Positions 31,983 to 40,488 of a stretch of 64,000 nt of DNA are shown here, piece after piece. Origin of the DNA: Candidatus Baltobacteraceae bacterium (GTDB lineage Bacteria; Vulcanimicrobiota; Vulcanimicrobiia; Vulcanimicrobiales; Vulcanimicrobiaceae); assembly GCA_036489885.1 (NCBI GenBank), contig DASXEW010000001.1:372001-436000 (forward strand). Reading direction: 5' to 3'. Positions within the stretch are counted from its first letter, which is position 1, and each line of letters begins with the position of its first letter. The position numbers were made by a program, and so were the translations under genes. The notes below the pieces were generated by a model. The model was not told the DNA's origin, did no database searches, and was given only the letters and a program-made list of their open reading frames with translations.

Positions 31983-32962
31983 ACGCGCGTTTTGCGGGGG
32001 TGTTCGCCGAGCTGATCGCGTGCGCGCTCGTGATCGCGCAGATCGTCGTTCCCGGCGCCCCGCTCTTTCACACCTGGCAGTACGCGCTTGCGCTCGCCGT
32101 CGTTGCGTGGTTGTTGATCGTCAGCGCTACGCGCAGCAAACGCGCGTTGTTCGCGATCTCGGTCCTGGGCGCGTTGATCGTGCTCGCCGATGGATTCGCA
32201 TCCGGCTTGCTGGGCGCAGATACGGAACGCATTGCGCGCGCTCCGGGGACGGTCGCTCCGATCCCGGATATCGCCGCTGCCGCGTTTTTCTCGAGCGCAT
32301 CGTCGCAATCGATCGCAAAAAACAATGCCGTCATCGCGATCCGGCGACGAAACCATACGGACATCGTCGTAACGCCGGGCTCGAGGGAATTTCTCGGCGC
32401 GTGGCTGCTGACGGCCGAAGCAATGCCCGTTGCGTACGTCGAGGCCTTCGATGACTCCGGCGATCATCTCACCGTGACGCAACCGACCGGGAGCGCATTT
32501 CTGTCCCCTTTTCTGCTCTTTCGTACGCGGCAAGAAATTGCCGGAGGCATGCATCCGATCGACGGCTTCGCGCTGCCCGGTGGAAACCGAAGCGTGAAGG
32601 TCGTGTACTTCTCACCGGACGACGTCGTGCGTTTGAAAGTGCAGCTTCCGCCCTCGGCTGCCGGCGGGCCCGCGATTCTCTACGACGTTTTCGATGCCGG
32701 ATCGAATCATTCGCTGGGCATCGGAGTGGCCGCATCAGGCGTCGAAACGGAAATCGGCGGGGTTCGCTTGCGCGCGACGCTGGGAACGTATCCGCAGCTC
32801 GTGGTCGCAAGCGCCCCCCACCCTTACGTGTTGATCTTGGGGCTGTTCTTTATCGTCGTGGGGCTGGCTGGTTCGCTCTTACAGTCCGACCACGGCGCGA
32901 TGCGTGAATCCGAACGCCATGAAGAAGAGCATGGGGATGGAGAGCAGCACGTTGGTACGTGA
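31979..32962 (+). CDS. Membrane protein with large extracytoplasmic domain, possibly ResB-like
   Basis: 327 residues. Three N-terminal helices (GVFAELIACALVIAQIVV, YALALAVVAWLLIVS, ALFAISVLGALIVLADGFA) precede a roughly 190-residue beta-rich outer domain and a last helix (YVLILGLFFIVVGLAGSLL). This topology and the line ATLGTYPQLVVASAPHPYVL recall ResB/Ccs1 of cytochrome c maturation, and the coupled upstream thioredoxin fits ResA. The similarity is weak and by eye. The last 28 codons overlap the convergent gene at 32879, and the tail is hydrophilic, Glu/His-rich. Confidence 0.5.
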   Translation: MNARFAGVFAELIACALVIAQIVVPGAPLFHTWQYALALAVVAWLLIVSATRSKRALFAISVLGALIVLADGFASGLLGADTERIARAPGTVAPIPDIAAAAFFSSASSQSIAKNNAVIAIRRRNHTDIVVTPGSREFLGAWLLTAEAMPVAYVEAFDDSGDHLTVTQPTGSAFLSPFLLFRTRQEIAGGMHPIDGFALPGGNRSVKVVYFSPDDVVRLKVQLPPSAAGGPAILYDVFDAGSNHSLGIGVAASGVETEIGGVRLRATLGTYPQLVVASAPHPYVLILGLFFIVVGLAGSLLQSDHGAMRESERHEEEHGDGEQHVGT

Positions 32963-33373
32963 AGCCAAGAAGGCTAAGCGCCGTGACTTGGCCTTTTGCT
33001 CGTCGGTAACGCCCTCGACGAAGCCGAGAACCTTCATGTTGTTCGGGAAGATTATCAGCCAAACGTTGAGCAGCATGATCGTGCCGAGCCACGCACCGAC
33101 GCCGATTCCTGCGTAGGGCGGCTGAAGCGCGAACGCGGAGATGAAGTGCTGGCCTAGCAGTGCCGCGCCGAAGATCCACGTTCCGAGCGCGGACCAGCGG
33201 AAGTACTCGAGTGCGCGAGGCGCGACGAATTTCGTAATGCCCTTTGCGCTGCCGTCATTGGCCGCATTGGCCTGCGCGAGCGCTTGCCCTTGTACGAAAT
33301 TAAAATAGTACAGCAAGCCGATCCACATGATGCCGAATAAGAAATGTAACCAACGTACCAGAGGCATTTCCAT
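32879..33373 (-). CDS. Urate-hydroxylase PuuD N-terminal-like membrane protein
   Basis: 164 residues with four or five helices. VRWLHFLFGIMWIGLLYYFN and FVQGQALAQANA match the membrane domain of PuuD (DUF989), and RALEYFRWSALGTWIFGAAL and MLLNVWLIIFPNNMKVLGFV are also typical. The C-terminal cytochrome c domain of full PuuD is absent. Conserved histidines suggest heme or electron-transfer function in the membrane. A TAGGAGC ribosome site lies inside the end of the upstream 34-residue gene, so translation is coupled. The 3' end overlaps the convergent gene by 84 bases. Confidence 0.75.
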   Translation of the reverse strand: MEMPLVRWLHFLFGIMWIGLLYYFNFVQGQALAQANAANDGSAKGITKFVAPRALEYFRWSALGTWIFGAALLGQHFISAFALQPPYAGIGVGAWLGTIMLLNVWLIIFPNNMKVLGFVEGVTDEQKAKSRRLAFLASRTNVLLSIPMLFFMAFGFTHRAVVGL

Positions 33374-33375
33374 GG

Positions 33376-33480
33376 TTATGCTCCTACCGGCTGAATCGCT
33401 TTGACGACAAAGTAGAGGATGAGCAAGAGAACGAGACCGCAGATAATTGTTCCGGTCAGCGTGTCGAGCGGATTCTTCAA
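33376..33480 (-). CDS. 34-residue single-helix membrane peptide
   Basis: TTG at 33478-33480 opens a frame MKNPLDTLTGTIICGLVLLL plus ILYFVVKAIQPVGA, ending TAA. One hydrophobic helix of about 18 residues lies between a short N-terminal and a basic C-terminal end. AGGGGG lies about 10 bases before the start. It falls between the TldE gene (60 bases upstream) and the PuuD-N-like gene (2 bases downstream), whose ribosome site lies in its last codons. It may be a small subunit of that membrane protein, like the tiny subunits of oxidases. No family recognised. Confidence 0.6.
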   Translation of the reverse strand: MKNPLDTLTGTIICGLVLLLILYFVVKAIQPVGA

Positions 33481-33540
33481 GGTTTGACTACCCCCTAAGT
33501 GAAGCAATCGCCCGGCCGGGGGAGTCTTCCTGCTCGCAGC

Positions 33541-34869
33541 CTAGTACGACGTCACGCTCGAAACTGAGAATCGGTCGAACTTTCCGGTTGGGCAGACCAT
33601 GCCGTACGAGTAGCCACCTGTGCGTACCAGCTGGTCCGACAGCTCGCACGACGAGAGCAGATCGAGAATGCGCACGTTGAAGCGCAGGTTTTTGACTCCG
33701 CCTCGGAGCTTGCCGTCCTCGATGAGGAACGTTCCGTCGCGCGTCATCCCGGTGACGATTGCTTTGCGTTGATCGACGACACGGATGTACCAGAACCGGC
33801 TGATCAAGATCCCGCGCTTTGTCGAAGCGATCAGCTCATCGCGCGAGCGTTTTCCCGGTGAGAGCACGACTGCGCGCGGTGACGGACCCTCGGCGCCGCC
33901 GGGAACGTAATGACCCGTATTGCGGCGCTCCAGACGCTCTGCCCACTCGAGGTCGGTCACGAAGTCTTTCGCGATCCCATTTTCGATCAACGTGACGCGC
34001 TGCGTCGGCGAACCTTCGCCATCGAACGGACACGTTGCAAATAACGGATGCGCGAAATCGTCGGTAAGCGTGACGTTTTCGCCCATGTATTGCCGTCCGA
34101 GACCGTCGGCAAGAAACGATGCGCCTTCGTAAACGCGCTGCGCCGAGAAATGTGGAAGAAGATAGGCGATCAGTTCGCCGAGCGCGGCCGGTTCGACGAT
34201 GACGCTCCAGTCGCCGACGTCGGGTGTGCCGAGCTCGCCGGCCTCCTTGGCTTTGGCGGTTGCGCGCGCGCCGACAGCGGATGTATCGATCTCTGCGAAG
34301 CGCCGGCTATACGCCTCTGCGTAGCCACTCGCGATCGGGGCAACGCATTTCGTGTTGGTGACCGCGCTCGTCCCGGAAAACTGCCCGCGCACGCCGTTCG
34401 AATTGGCGATAGCGATCGAGCTCGCGGACGTTGCGACGTAACCCGCCGCCCAAGCACCGGCCCCCTCCGCGATCGCGAAGATCTTGCCTGCGGCCTCGGC
34501 GCGTGCCGACGGCGTCGTGTCCGCGGTCGCTGCGTCGTACGCGAGATCCGGCATCGCGTAGGCGGCTTTTGCCGGCAGGCGTACCGGGACGACCGGCTTT
34601 GGTGAAAAACGCGCCTGCGCGATCGCACGATTGCGCGCGAGCGCGAGATCGGAGTCGTCGCGGCCGTTCGTGGCCGCCCAGCCCGCGCGTCCGTCGACGA
34701 CTGCGCGAATTTGTACCAGAGTCTGTGACGTATCGAGATTCTGATGGATCGCGTTGTGCGTGAATCGCGTCAGCGCGTCGTGCTGTTCCGAGACGATCGC
34801 TTCGATGCCGTCTGCGGCGCCGTCGCGTATGGCGCGTTCCGCGAGTGCGAGCCGCTCGCTATCGTTCAT
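33541..34869 (-). CDS. tldE: TldE/PmbA-type subunit of the TldD/TldE metalloprotease
   Basis: 442 residues. This is the non-catalytic partner of TldD. The N-terminal IEAIVSEQHDALTRFTHNAI and later NSNGVRGQFSGTSAVTN, DDFAHPLFATCPFDGEGSPT, AEGPSPRAVVLSPG and ILISRFWYIRVVDQRKAIVT follow the PmbA pattern, and the HExxxH metal motif is absent. TldD/TldE together unfold and cleave peptides, including modified peptide precursors. Its start overlaps the tldD stop by 4 bases. Confidence 0.9.
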   Translation of the reverse strand: MNDSERLALAERAIRDGAADGIEAIVSEQHDALTRFTHNAIHQNLDTSQTLVQIRAVVDGRAGWAATNGRDDSDLALARNRAIAQARFSPKPVVPVRLPAKAAYAMPDLAYDAATADTTPSARAEAAGKIFAIAEGAGAWAAGYVATSASSIAIANSNGVRGQFSGTSAVTNTKCVAPIASGYAEAYSRRFAEIDTSAVGARATAKAKEAGELGTPDVGDWSVIVEPAALGELIAYLLPHFSAQRVYEGASFLADGLGRQYMGENVTLTDDFAHPLFATCPFDGEGSPTQRVTLIENGIAKDFVTDLEWAERLERRNTGHYVPGGAEGPSPRAVVLSPGKRSRDELIASTKRGILISRFWYIRVVDQRKAIVTGMTRDGTFLIEDGKLRGGVKNLRFNVRILDLLSSCELSDQLVRTGGYSYGMVCPTGKFDRFSVSSVTSY

Positions 34870-36314
34870 TCGTAACCTACGCCGACATGAACGTTACGGA
34901 ATCGTGCCGGCGCCGCGGCCTGTGTCGTGCGTCCGACCTGAATCGGCTCGCCCTTGCCGCAATTCGGCGTTCCCCACGGCACCCAGGTCGAGGCCTCACC
35001 GATCGCATCACAGGATCCCCAAAACTGCGGCGTTATCCCGCCGTATGTGGGATTCTTGAGCATCCTACCGAGCTTCCCGCGTTTGATCTCCCAGCCGATC
35101 TGGCAACCGAATTGAAAGTTGAGACGTCGGTCGTCGATCGACCACGAACGATTCGATTCCATGTAAATGCCGTCATCGATCTCTTCAATCATCTGATCCA
35201 GCGTGTGCTCTCCCGGCAAGAGATTCAGATTGCACATGCGGATCATCGGGACGTGTGCCCAGCTTTCCGCGCGTACGCAGGCATTGGTCGTGCACTCCAA
35301 GAGACGCGCAGTGTCGCGCGACATTTCAAAGCCTTCGAAGACACCTGCGCGTACGATGTCGGAGTTGCCGCTCGGACTGCCCTCATCGTCCCAGCCACAG
35401 GTCGCAAGTCCGCCGGGAAGGGTGTTATCGATGACGATCGTCACCAGTGGTGAACCGTAGCGCAACGCACCGCGCAGCCGCGGTTCGAGAAAACTCGTTC
35501 CGGAAAAATTCGCTTCCCATCCGAGCGCGCGATCGAGCTCGGCCGGATGACCGCACGATTCGTGAATCTGCAACGAAACTTGCGAGCCGCCCAGTACAAT
35601 GTCGCGCGTGCCGCTCGGCGATTGCGGAGCCGAGAGCAGCGCGACTGCTTCCTCCCCGATGCGTGGCGCATTTTCGATCAAGCCGGCACGCGCGACGATT
35701 TCCCAGCCGCCCGTCATGTACAAACCGCGGTCGCCGGGCCATCCGCGGTCTTGTGCGTCGCTGTTTCCGACCGCCAGCGCGTTTACGGCGCTCCCGATTT
35801 GACGGATGTCTTGGGCGATTTGCGAGCCGATCGAGCTGAAAAACTCTTTCTGTGTACGCCACACATCCAAGTGTGCGCGTCCCGTGCGCACTGCAGGATT
35901 GACGTGCAGCGCATACTCGGCGGCAACGAGCAAATCGACGCGCTGCTCGAGCGAGACGCGATCCGGCTCGATTTCGACTTCGGTGACGTACGTGCCGACG
36001 TGCGCGTCGGTAGGCGCCATCCCGAAACGCTTGGTGCCGACTGCTGCGCTCGCACGCGCGATATCGACGGCACGCGCGACGGTGGCGTCGATGCCGGCTC
36101 CACTCAAGTCATCGGACGACGCAAATCCCCAGGAACCATCGCACAGCGCGCGGACTCCGTATCCGCGCGAGACGTCGTCGCGTAGCGCGATGACCTCGCC
36201 GTTTCGAACCTCGATGCGTTCCGAGCGAGCGTCTTCGAAGCGGACATCGGCATAATCGGCACGGCGAACGGCCGCTGTCTCGAGCGCCCTCCCGGCAAGC
36301 TCCTCGAACTGCAC
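34866..36314 (-). CDS. tldD: TldD metalloprotease subunit
   Basis: About 482 residues from GTG 36314. The catalytic zinc motif HESCGHPAE (HExxxH) is present in VSLQIHESCGHPAELDRALG. DYADVRFEDARSERIEVRNG at the N-terminus and GYGVRALCDGSWGFASSDD are the usual TldD segments, with IHGGEHTL-like LLPGEHTLDQMIEEIDDGIY further on. A longer reading from 36458 would cover the start of the divergent secreted protein gene and adds an unlike N-terminus, so it is rejected. The operon continues with tldE, a small peptide and a PuuD-N-like gene. Confidence 0.9.
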   Translation of the reverse strand: MQFEELAGRALETAAVRRADYADVRFEDARSERIEVRNGEVIALRDDVSRGYGVRALCDGSWGFASSDDLSGAGIDATVARAVDIARASAAVGTKRFGMAPTDAHVGTYVTEVEIEPDRVSLEQRVDLLVAAEYALHVNPAVRTGRAHLDVWRTQKEFFSSIGSQIAQDIRQIGSAVNALAVGNSDAQDRGWPGDRGLYMTGGWEIVARAGLIENAPRIGEEAVALLSAPQSPSGTRDIVLGGSQVSLQIHESCGHPAELDRALGWEANFSGTSFLEPRLRGALRYGSPLVTIVIDNTLPGGLATCGWDDEGSPSGNSDIVRAGVFEGFEMSRDTARLLECTTNACVRAESWAHVPMIRMCNLNLLPGEHTLDQMIEEIDDGIYMESNRSWSIDDRRLNFQFGCQIGWEIKRGKLGRMLKNPTYGGITPQFWGSCDAIGEASTWVPWGTPNCGKGEPIQVGRTTQAAAPARFRNVHVGVGYE

Positions 36315-36426
36315 TGGTCTCAGATACGTCTCGAACCAACGGGGGCCTGGCGGTAGGCCACCGAAAAAGCTTTGCAATAGAACCTGGCCGCCTACCGGCT
36401 GGGATTTGCAGTTCGGCGAGGGTCCT

Positions 36427-36975
36427 GTGAAACGTTTTCTACTGGTTGTTTCACTCATGGTCGCGGCGTTTGTTTATAGCGACCGTTCCGTTGTCATTGC
36501 AGAAACGACGCCGAAAGTTTCGGCGCAAAAGAAAATTGCGCCGGCCGACGAGTATTTCGGCCGCCTGAAAATGAGCATTCTCGGAATCGCCAACACCATC
36601 AAGGATCAGACGTTACGTTTCGATCGGCGTCCCGAAGAGATGGAAAGCGAGATGAGTACGATCGGCTTCGCGGTCGACGCGGTTCACGATTGGGAGCACA
36701 AATATCCCGGCGATCCGTGGATCGCAAAGTCGTTGTTTTCGATCGAGCGCTTCTACAATCGCATTCCAACCGACCTAGGTCGCGCGCAAGCCAAAGCGAC
36801 GATGGCGTGGCTTGTGCACGATTTCCCAAGCACGTGGTACGGCAAAGTCGGCAAGCGCGAGCTGGCCGAAGGCAAAGTCGGAGCGGTGCCGCCGCCTAGC
36901 GTCGTGCAGTCGCCGCCACCCGCCGTCGATCTAACGAAACCGGTCGCCACCCAAAACTCGCAAGCGAGTCAGTAA
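36427..36975 (+). CDS. Hypothetical secreted protein, 182 residues
   Basis: GTG 36427 with CGAGGG upstream opens a frame beginning VKRFLLVVSLMVAAFVYS, a signal peptide. The mature part is helical (YFGRLKMSILGIANTIKDQT, GFAVDAVHDWEHKYPGDPWI, NRIPTDLGRAQAKATMAWLV) and ends in a Pro/Val-rich tail. No family is recognised; the pattern is like periplasmic helical-repeat proteins. It diverges from tldD and ends at a strong hairpin shared with the convergent gene at 37045. Confidence 0.65.
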   Translation: MKRFLLVVSLMVAAFVYSDRSVVIAETTPKVSAQKKIAPADEYFGRLKMSILGIANTIKDQTLRFDRRPEEMESEMSTIGFAVDAVHDWEHKYPGDPWIAKSLFSIERFYNRIPTDLGRAQAKATMAWLVHDFPSTWYGKVGKRELAEGKVGAVPPPSVVQSPPPAVDLTKPVATQNSQASQ

Positions 36976-37020
36976 AGAGAAAACGCCCCCGGAGGTCTGA
37001 TGTTTCCTCCGGGGGCGTTC
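36976..37020 (-). terminator. Terminator of the stalk/barrel gene at 37045
   Basis: AACGCCCCCGGAGG (36982-36995) pairs perfectly with CCTCCGGGGGCGTT (37006-37019) over 14 bp. On the minus strand it is followed by TTCTCTTTACT, giving a moderate T-tract; on the plus strand none follows. It probably serves the minus gene and may partly stop the plus gene. Confidence 0.7.
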
Positions 37021-37044
37021 TCGTGAGATCTCGGGTGCTAGGTA

Positions 37045-38379
37045 CTAGAAGTGGATTCCGAGACCAACATATGGGCCGTACTCGTTGGCATTCGACGGCG
37101 CGTTGAGTTTGTTTGTGTAGTAGTTGCCCATAAACCCAACGTCCAAGAACACCGGGAAGTTCGGTCCCGCAAAGTTCCAGTTCACGCCGATGTTGTATCG
37201 CGCTAGACGATACTGCAGCGCAAACGGACCGTACGTACCTTGCAGTGACGGATAGTAGTAGAAGCTGCCGTAGAGCGCAATCGCTTGATTGAGATCGGGC
37301 AGTTTCTCACCACCGAAGCCCCATCCACGTAGCTCCGGATACCCGTAGTTGTTTTGCTGCCACAGGTAGCTGGCTGCTATGTAGAATCGCGGATCGAACA
37401 CACGGATACCAACACGCGCATCGACGTCGTCTTGGATCGCCGTGAACGACGGTACGAAAGTTTGTCCCCCACCGCCGATGATCGTTACGCATCCGGGTGC
37501 CGGACAAACAGAACCGGCGACTCCAGTTGCGGTCGGATAGCTCCAGTGGCGCCAATCGCCTTCGACCATGAACGGAATGTTGAACAACGGGAACTCGAAC
37601 GCACCGCGCACGGCATACGTGCCGTGGCCTTTGTCGCCCGGGCTGAACTCGTTGTAGACCGTTGGTGAGATCGCGTAGTCACCGACGACGAAATGATCGT
37701 AGTACGGTGCGCGGCTCGGTGCCGGCGTCGGCGTTGGTGCCGCGGTTGCGGGCGGCGGCGGAGCCGGTGTTGCGGTCGGCGGCGGCGGTGGCGGAGGCGG
37801 CGGGGCCGGCGTCGGCGGCGGAGCCGCTACGTAACGGACGACGACGGTTCGCTTATCCGGAACCCACAGAACGTACGCGCCCATGCCTTCCGAGATTACA
37901 CGCACCGGAACCATGATCGTTCCGTGCCAAACCATCGGTGGGACATCGAGCGGACGGCTTTCGCCATTGATGATGACGACGGGTTTTCCGACCGTGACTT
38001 TGATATCGGAGCCAGGCTTCGATACGTCTACGGTCCGGCTAGCCGGATCAAAAGATACCGTCGCACCCATTTGCTCGAACATCGAGCGGAGTGGTACGAG
38101 AATCGTGCCGCCGCGAACGAGCGCAGCGAGCACGCGATTTTGCTTGTCTGTGTCCGGCTTGGCATAGACATGATGATCGTTGAACAGGATCGGATACTCG
38201 CCAGACGGCGGGGATCCAAAATCTGGGGGTGGCGCGCCTTGCGCAACTACGACGGCTGGTGCAGGCGCGTAGGGTCCAGTGTTACCTTGCGCTGCGAGAG
38301 CTGCGGAGCCCGCAAGAACCGAAAGCCCGAATCCCGCAGCGAGTGCTGCTGCGAAAACCCCAGAGCTCTGGTGTTTCAA
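37045..38379 (-). CDS. Copper-amine-oxidase-N-like domain joined by a Pro-rich linker to a beta-barrel, paralog 1
   Basis: 444 residues from a TTG start with GGGAGGG upstream. After a signal peptide comes a CuAO N-terminal-like domain (residues of about 60-180): RGGTILVPLRSMFEQMGATV, FDPASRTVDV, MVPVRVISEGMGAYVLWV. This domain binds surface or envelope components in other bacteria. About 50 residues of Pro/Ala/Thr linker follow, then a 230-residue segment of amphipathic strands ending GPYVGLGIHF, as in outer-membrane barrels with a terminal Phe. The paralog at 38568 shares the whole layout. Each has its own terminator. Confidence 0.75.
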   Translation of the reverse strand: MKHQSSGVFAAALAAGFGLSVLAGSAALAAQGNTGPYAPAPAVVVAQGAPPPDFGSPPSGEYPILFNDHHVYAKPDTDKQNRVLAALVRGGTILVPLRSMFEQMGATVSFDPASRTVDVSKPGSDIKVTVGKPVVIINGESRPLDVPPMVWHGTIMVPVRVISEGMGAYVLWVPDKRTVVVRYVAAPPPTPAPPPPPPPPPTATPAPPPPATAAPTPTPAPSRAPYYDHFVVGDYAISPTVYNEFSPGDKGHGTYAVRGAFEFPLFNIPFMVEGDWRHWSYPTATGVAGSVCPAPGCVTIIGGGGQTFVPSFTAIQDDVDARVGIRVFDPRFYIAASYLWQQNNYGYPELRGWGFGGEKLPDLNQAIALYGSFYYYPSLQGTYGPFALQYRLARYNIGVNWNFAGPNFPVFLDVGFMGNYYTNKLNAPSNANEYGPYVGLGIHF

Positions 38380-38509
38380 TATTCCCTCCCTAGTGAATAC
38401 GTTTTTGGGTTGAAGGGGCGGCGTGTTTAAACTGAGCGTCCTTTGCTTCGGTCGCTCCGTACCCAGAACGCAAGATCGTCAATCAGCGTTCGCACGGTTG
38501 CTCAATTAA

Positions 38510-38543
38510 TAAAAAGTGAGCCCTCGACGTGAATCGAGGGCTC
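38510..38543 (-). terminator. Terminator of the stalk/barrel gene at 38568
   Basis: GAGCCCTCGA (38518-38527) pairs with TCGAGGGCTC (38534-38543) around a 6-base loop. On the minus strand it is followed by ACTTTTTATTAAT. Confidence 0.8.
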
Positions 38544-38567
38544 GTGTTTTATCGAGGGCGCGCTCGC

Positions 38568-39827
38568 TTAGAAATGTAACCCAAGTCCGACGTACGGTCC
38601 GTATTGATTGATGTTGGACGGTGCGTTGAGTCTGTTATTGTACTGATTTCCAAGGAAACCGAGATCGAGGTAGACCGGGAATGACGGTCCGAGGAAACTC
38701 CAGTCGACGCCGATTTCGTATTTGAACACACGGTATCCAAGCATTCCCCCCGGAACGCCCGCGAAGCCGCCTTGCACGCTCGGGTAGAAATACGCGCTGC
38801 CGTAGACCGTGAGCGGTTGATCGAGATCCGGCAGTTTTTCCGCGCCGAATCCGACGCCGCTCAATTGCGGATAGCCGTAGTTGTTCTGGCGCCACAAATA
38901 CGATGCGCCGATGTACATGCGCGGATCGAGAACTTTGATTCCGAGCCGTGCATCGACGTCATCTTCGTGCGCGGTGAACGACGGTACGAGAGTCTGTCCG
39001 GCTCCCCCGATGATCGTTACCGGCCCCGCGGTCGTCGTGTAAGACCAATGACGCCAATCGCCTTCGGCCATCCAGGTCAGGCCGAGGAGCGGAAATTCGA
39101 GCCCCAAGCGGCCGGTGTATGAACCCGATCCCTTGGTTCCCGGACTGAATTCGTTGTAGACCGTTGGTGACAAGATGTAATCGCCCACGACGAAATGATC
39201 GTAGTACACCGGCTTCTGCGGCGCAGGCGTCGGCGTTGGTGCCGGTGTCGGCGGTGGCGGCGGGGCCGGTGTTGCAGTCGGAGGCGGTGGCGGCGGAGGC
39301 GGCGGCGTCGGCGGCGGTGCCGGAACGTAGCGAACGACAACGGTTCGCTTCCCGGGGACCCACTGCACGTAACCGCCCATGCCTTCCGAAATGACGCGCA
39401 CCGGAACGAGCATGTCGCCGTGCCACATCATCGGCGGGACGTCGAGCGGACGGCTCTCGCCGTTGATGACGACTTCAGCTTTTCCGACCGTGACTTTGAT
39501 GTCGGAACCGGGTTTCGAAACGTCGACGGTTTGCGTCGCCGGATCGTACGAAACGGTCGCGCCCATTTGTTCGAACAGCGAGCGCAACGGAACGAGGATC
39601 GTGTTGCCGCGTACTTGCGCAGCAAGAACCCGATTTTGTTTATCGGTGTCGGGCTTGGCGTAAACGTGATGATCGTTGAAGAGAATTGGATACTGGCCCG
39701 AGGGCGGCGATCCAAATTCGGGGGGTGGCGCGCCTTGTGCCGACGCGAGCGTCGGACCGCAAAGCGCAGCAAGCCCGAATCCCGCGGCGTAAAACGCTGC
39801 TAGAATTCCCGAGCTTACCTTAATCAA
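38568..39827 (-). CDS. Copper-amine-oxidase-N-like domain joined by a Pro-rich linker to a beta-barrel, paralog 2
   Basis: 419 residues, also from TTG with GGAGGG upstream. It parallels paralog 1 throughout: RGNTILVPLRSLFEQMGATV, ISEGMGGYVQWVPGKRTVVV, a Pro/Thr linker, YYDHFVVGDYILSPTVYNEF, EGDWRHWSYTTTAG and the end GPYVGLGLHF. Identity is high in the N-domain and lower in the barrel, so the pair arose by tandem duplication followed by divergence of the membrane part. Likely location is the outer membrane with the N-domain in the periplasm or at the surface. Ligand unknown. Confidence 0.75.
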   Translation of the reverse strand: MIKVSSGILAAFYAAGFGLAALCGPTLASAQGAPPPEFGSPPSGQYPILFNDHHVYAKPDTDKQNRVLAAQVRGNTILVPLRSLFEQMGATVSYDPATQTVDVSKPGSDIKVTVGKAEVVINGESRPLDVPPMMWHGDMLVPVRVISEGMGGYVQWVPGKRTVVVRYVPAPPPTPPPPPPPPPTATPAPPPPPTPAPTPTPAPQKPVYYDHFVVGDYILSPTVYNEFSPGTKGSGSYTGRLGLEFPLLGLTWMAEGDWRHWSYTTTAGPVTIIGGAGQTLVPSFTAHEDDVDARLGIKVLDPRMYIGASYLWRQNNYGYPQLSGVGFGAEKLPDLDQPLTVYGSAYFYPSVQGGFAGVPGGMLGYRVFKYEIGVDWSFLGPSFPVYLDLGFLGNQYNNRLNAPSNINQYGPYVGLGLHF

Positions 39828-39878
39828 AATTCCCTCCTCAAGTAGAGAGCGGCGTGATGTGAGGGCTGTATAAAGACA

Positions 39879-39903
39879 GTCAGCGGGAAGCTTACCCGCT
39901 GAC
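39879..39903 (-). promoter_or_regulatory. Palindrome upstream of the paralog 2 gene
   Basis: GTCAGCGGG (39879-39887) and CCCGCTGAC (39895-39903) form a perfect 9-bp inverted repeat around a 7-base spacer, 50-75 bases before the TTG start. It could be a protein operator or a leader stem. No T-tract follows on the minus strand (GTCTTTATACAG), and TTTATACA just after it could be a -10 box. Confidence 0.4.
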
Positions 39904-39965
39904 CTTACGATTAAACGCGCGGCACATGACTGCCCTGCTCCACTGGTAAGAGTAGGCTTGCTTGG

Positions 39966-40361
39966 CTAGCTCTTTTTTTCTTCGATCCGCTCTTTGAATT
40001 TCGCGAGCTCGGTGACGTACCGTTCGTGCGTCCCTTCGGCGATTTTTTCACGCTCGTCGAAGGCGGCGAACGCAAATTCAATACGCCGGCCGTCGACCGT
40101 AATCACTTCGACTTCGACGCGGACAATAAAGCCGACGGGCGTCGGCGCGAGATGCTGGATTTGGGCGTCCGTTCCGAGCGTGACCGTCCCGGCTTGCAAC
40201 GTGGGCGCGATGCACTGCATCGCGGCTTCCTCGACTAACTGCAGCAGCATCGGTGTCGACAGCACGTCGACGCCGGCGTTCCCCGCTTTTTGGGCCGTCA
40301 TCCATTCTTCGACCCGGGTTTGATTTTGATACGAGCGCCCGACTTCGAGCTTTGCCGGCAT
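39966..40361 (-). CDS. Hot-dog thioesterase, FlK (fluoroacetyl-CoA thioesterase)-like
   Basis: 131 residues from ATG 40361. VLSTPMLLQLVEEAAMQCIA, TLQAGTVTLGTDAQIQHLAP and VGFIVRVEVEVITVDGRRIE, then FAAFDEREKIAEGTHERYVT, match the FlK-like hot-dog family. The Thr/Glu/His catalytic set of FlK seems represented by STP, EEA and GTHE. Such enzymes hydrolyse small acyl-CoA thioesters. The tail is Lys/Glu-rich. It diverges from the efflux adaptor gene. Longer in-frame starts (to 40541) are shadow sequence. Confidence 0.8.
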   Translation of the reverse strand: MPAKLEVGRSYQNQTRVEEWMTAQKAGNAGVDVLSTPMLLQLVEEAAMQCIAPTLQAGTVTLGTDAQIQHLAPTPVGFIVRVEVEVITVDGRRIEFAFAAFDEREKIAEGTHERYVTELAKFKERIEEKKS

Positions 40362-40488
40362 GCCCGCCCTTTTGCGAGCCCAGCCGGGTGCTCCCGCCTT
40401 TTTCTGGGGAGTTGAATCTTTTTGCGGGCAGGCAGCGTATGTGGTTGGGGTGAACCGCCGCCCGTCCACGTACCCTGTTAGGAGAATC

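Noticed and set aside
36315-36458. 48-residue N-terminal extension of TldD
   Set aside because: It covers the start and signal peptide codons of the divergent gene at 36427 and has no similarity to TldD.
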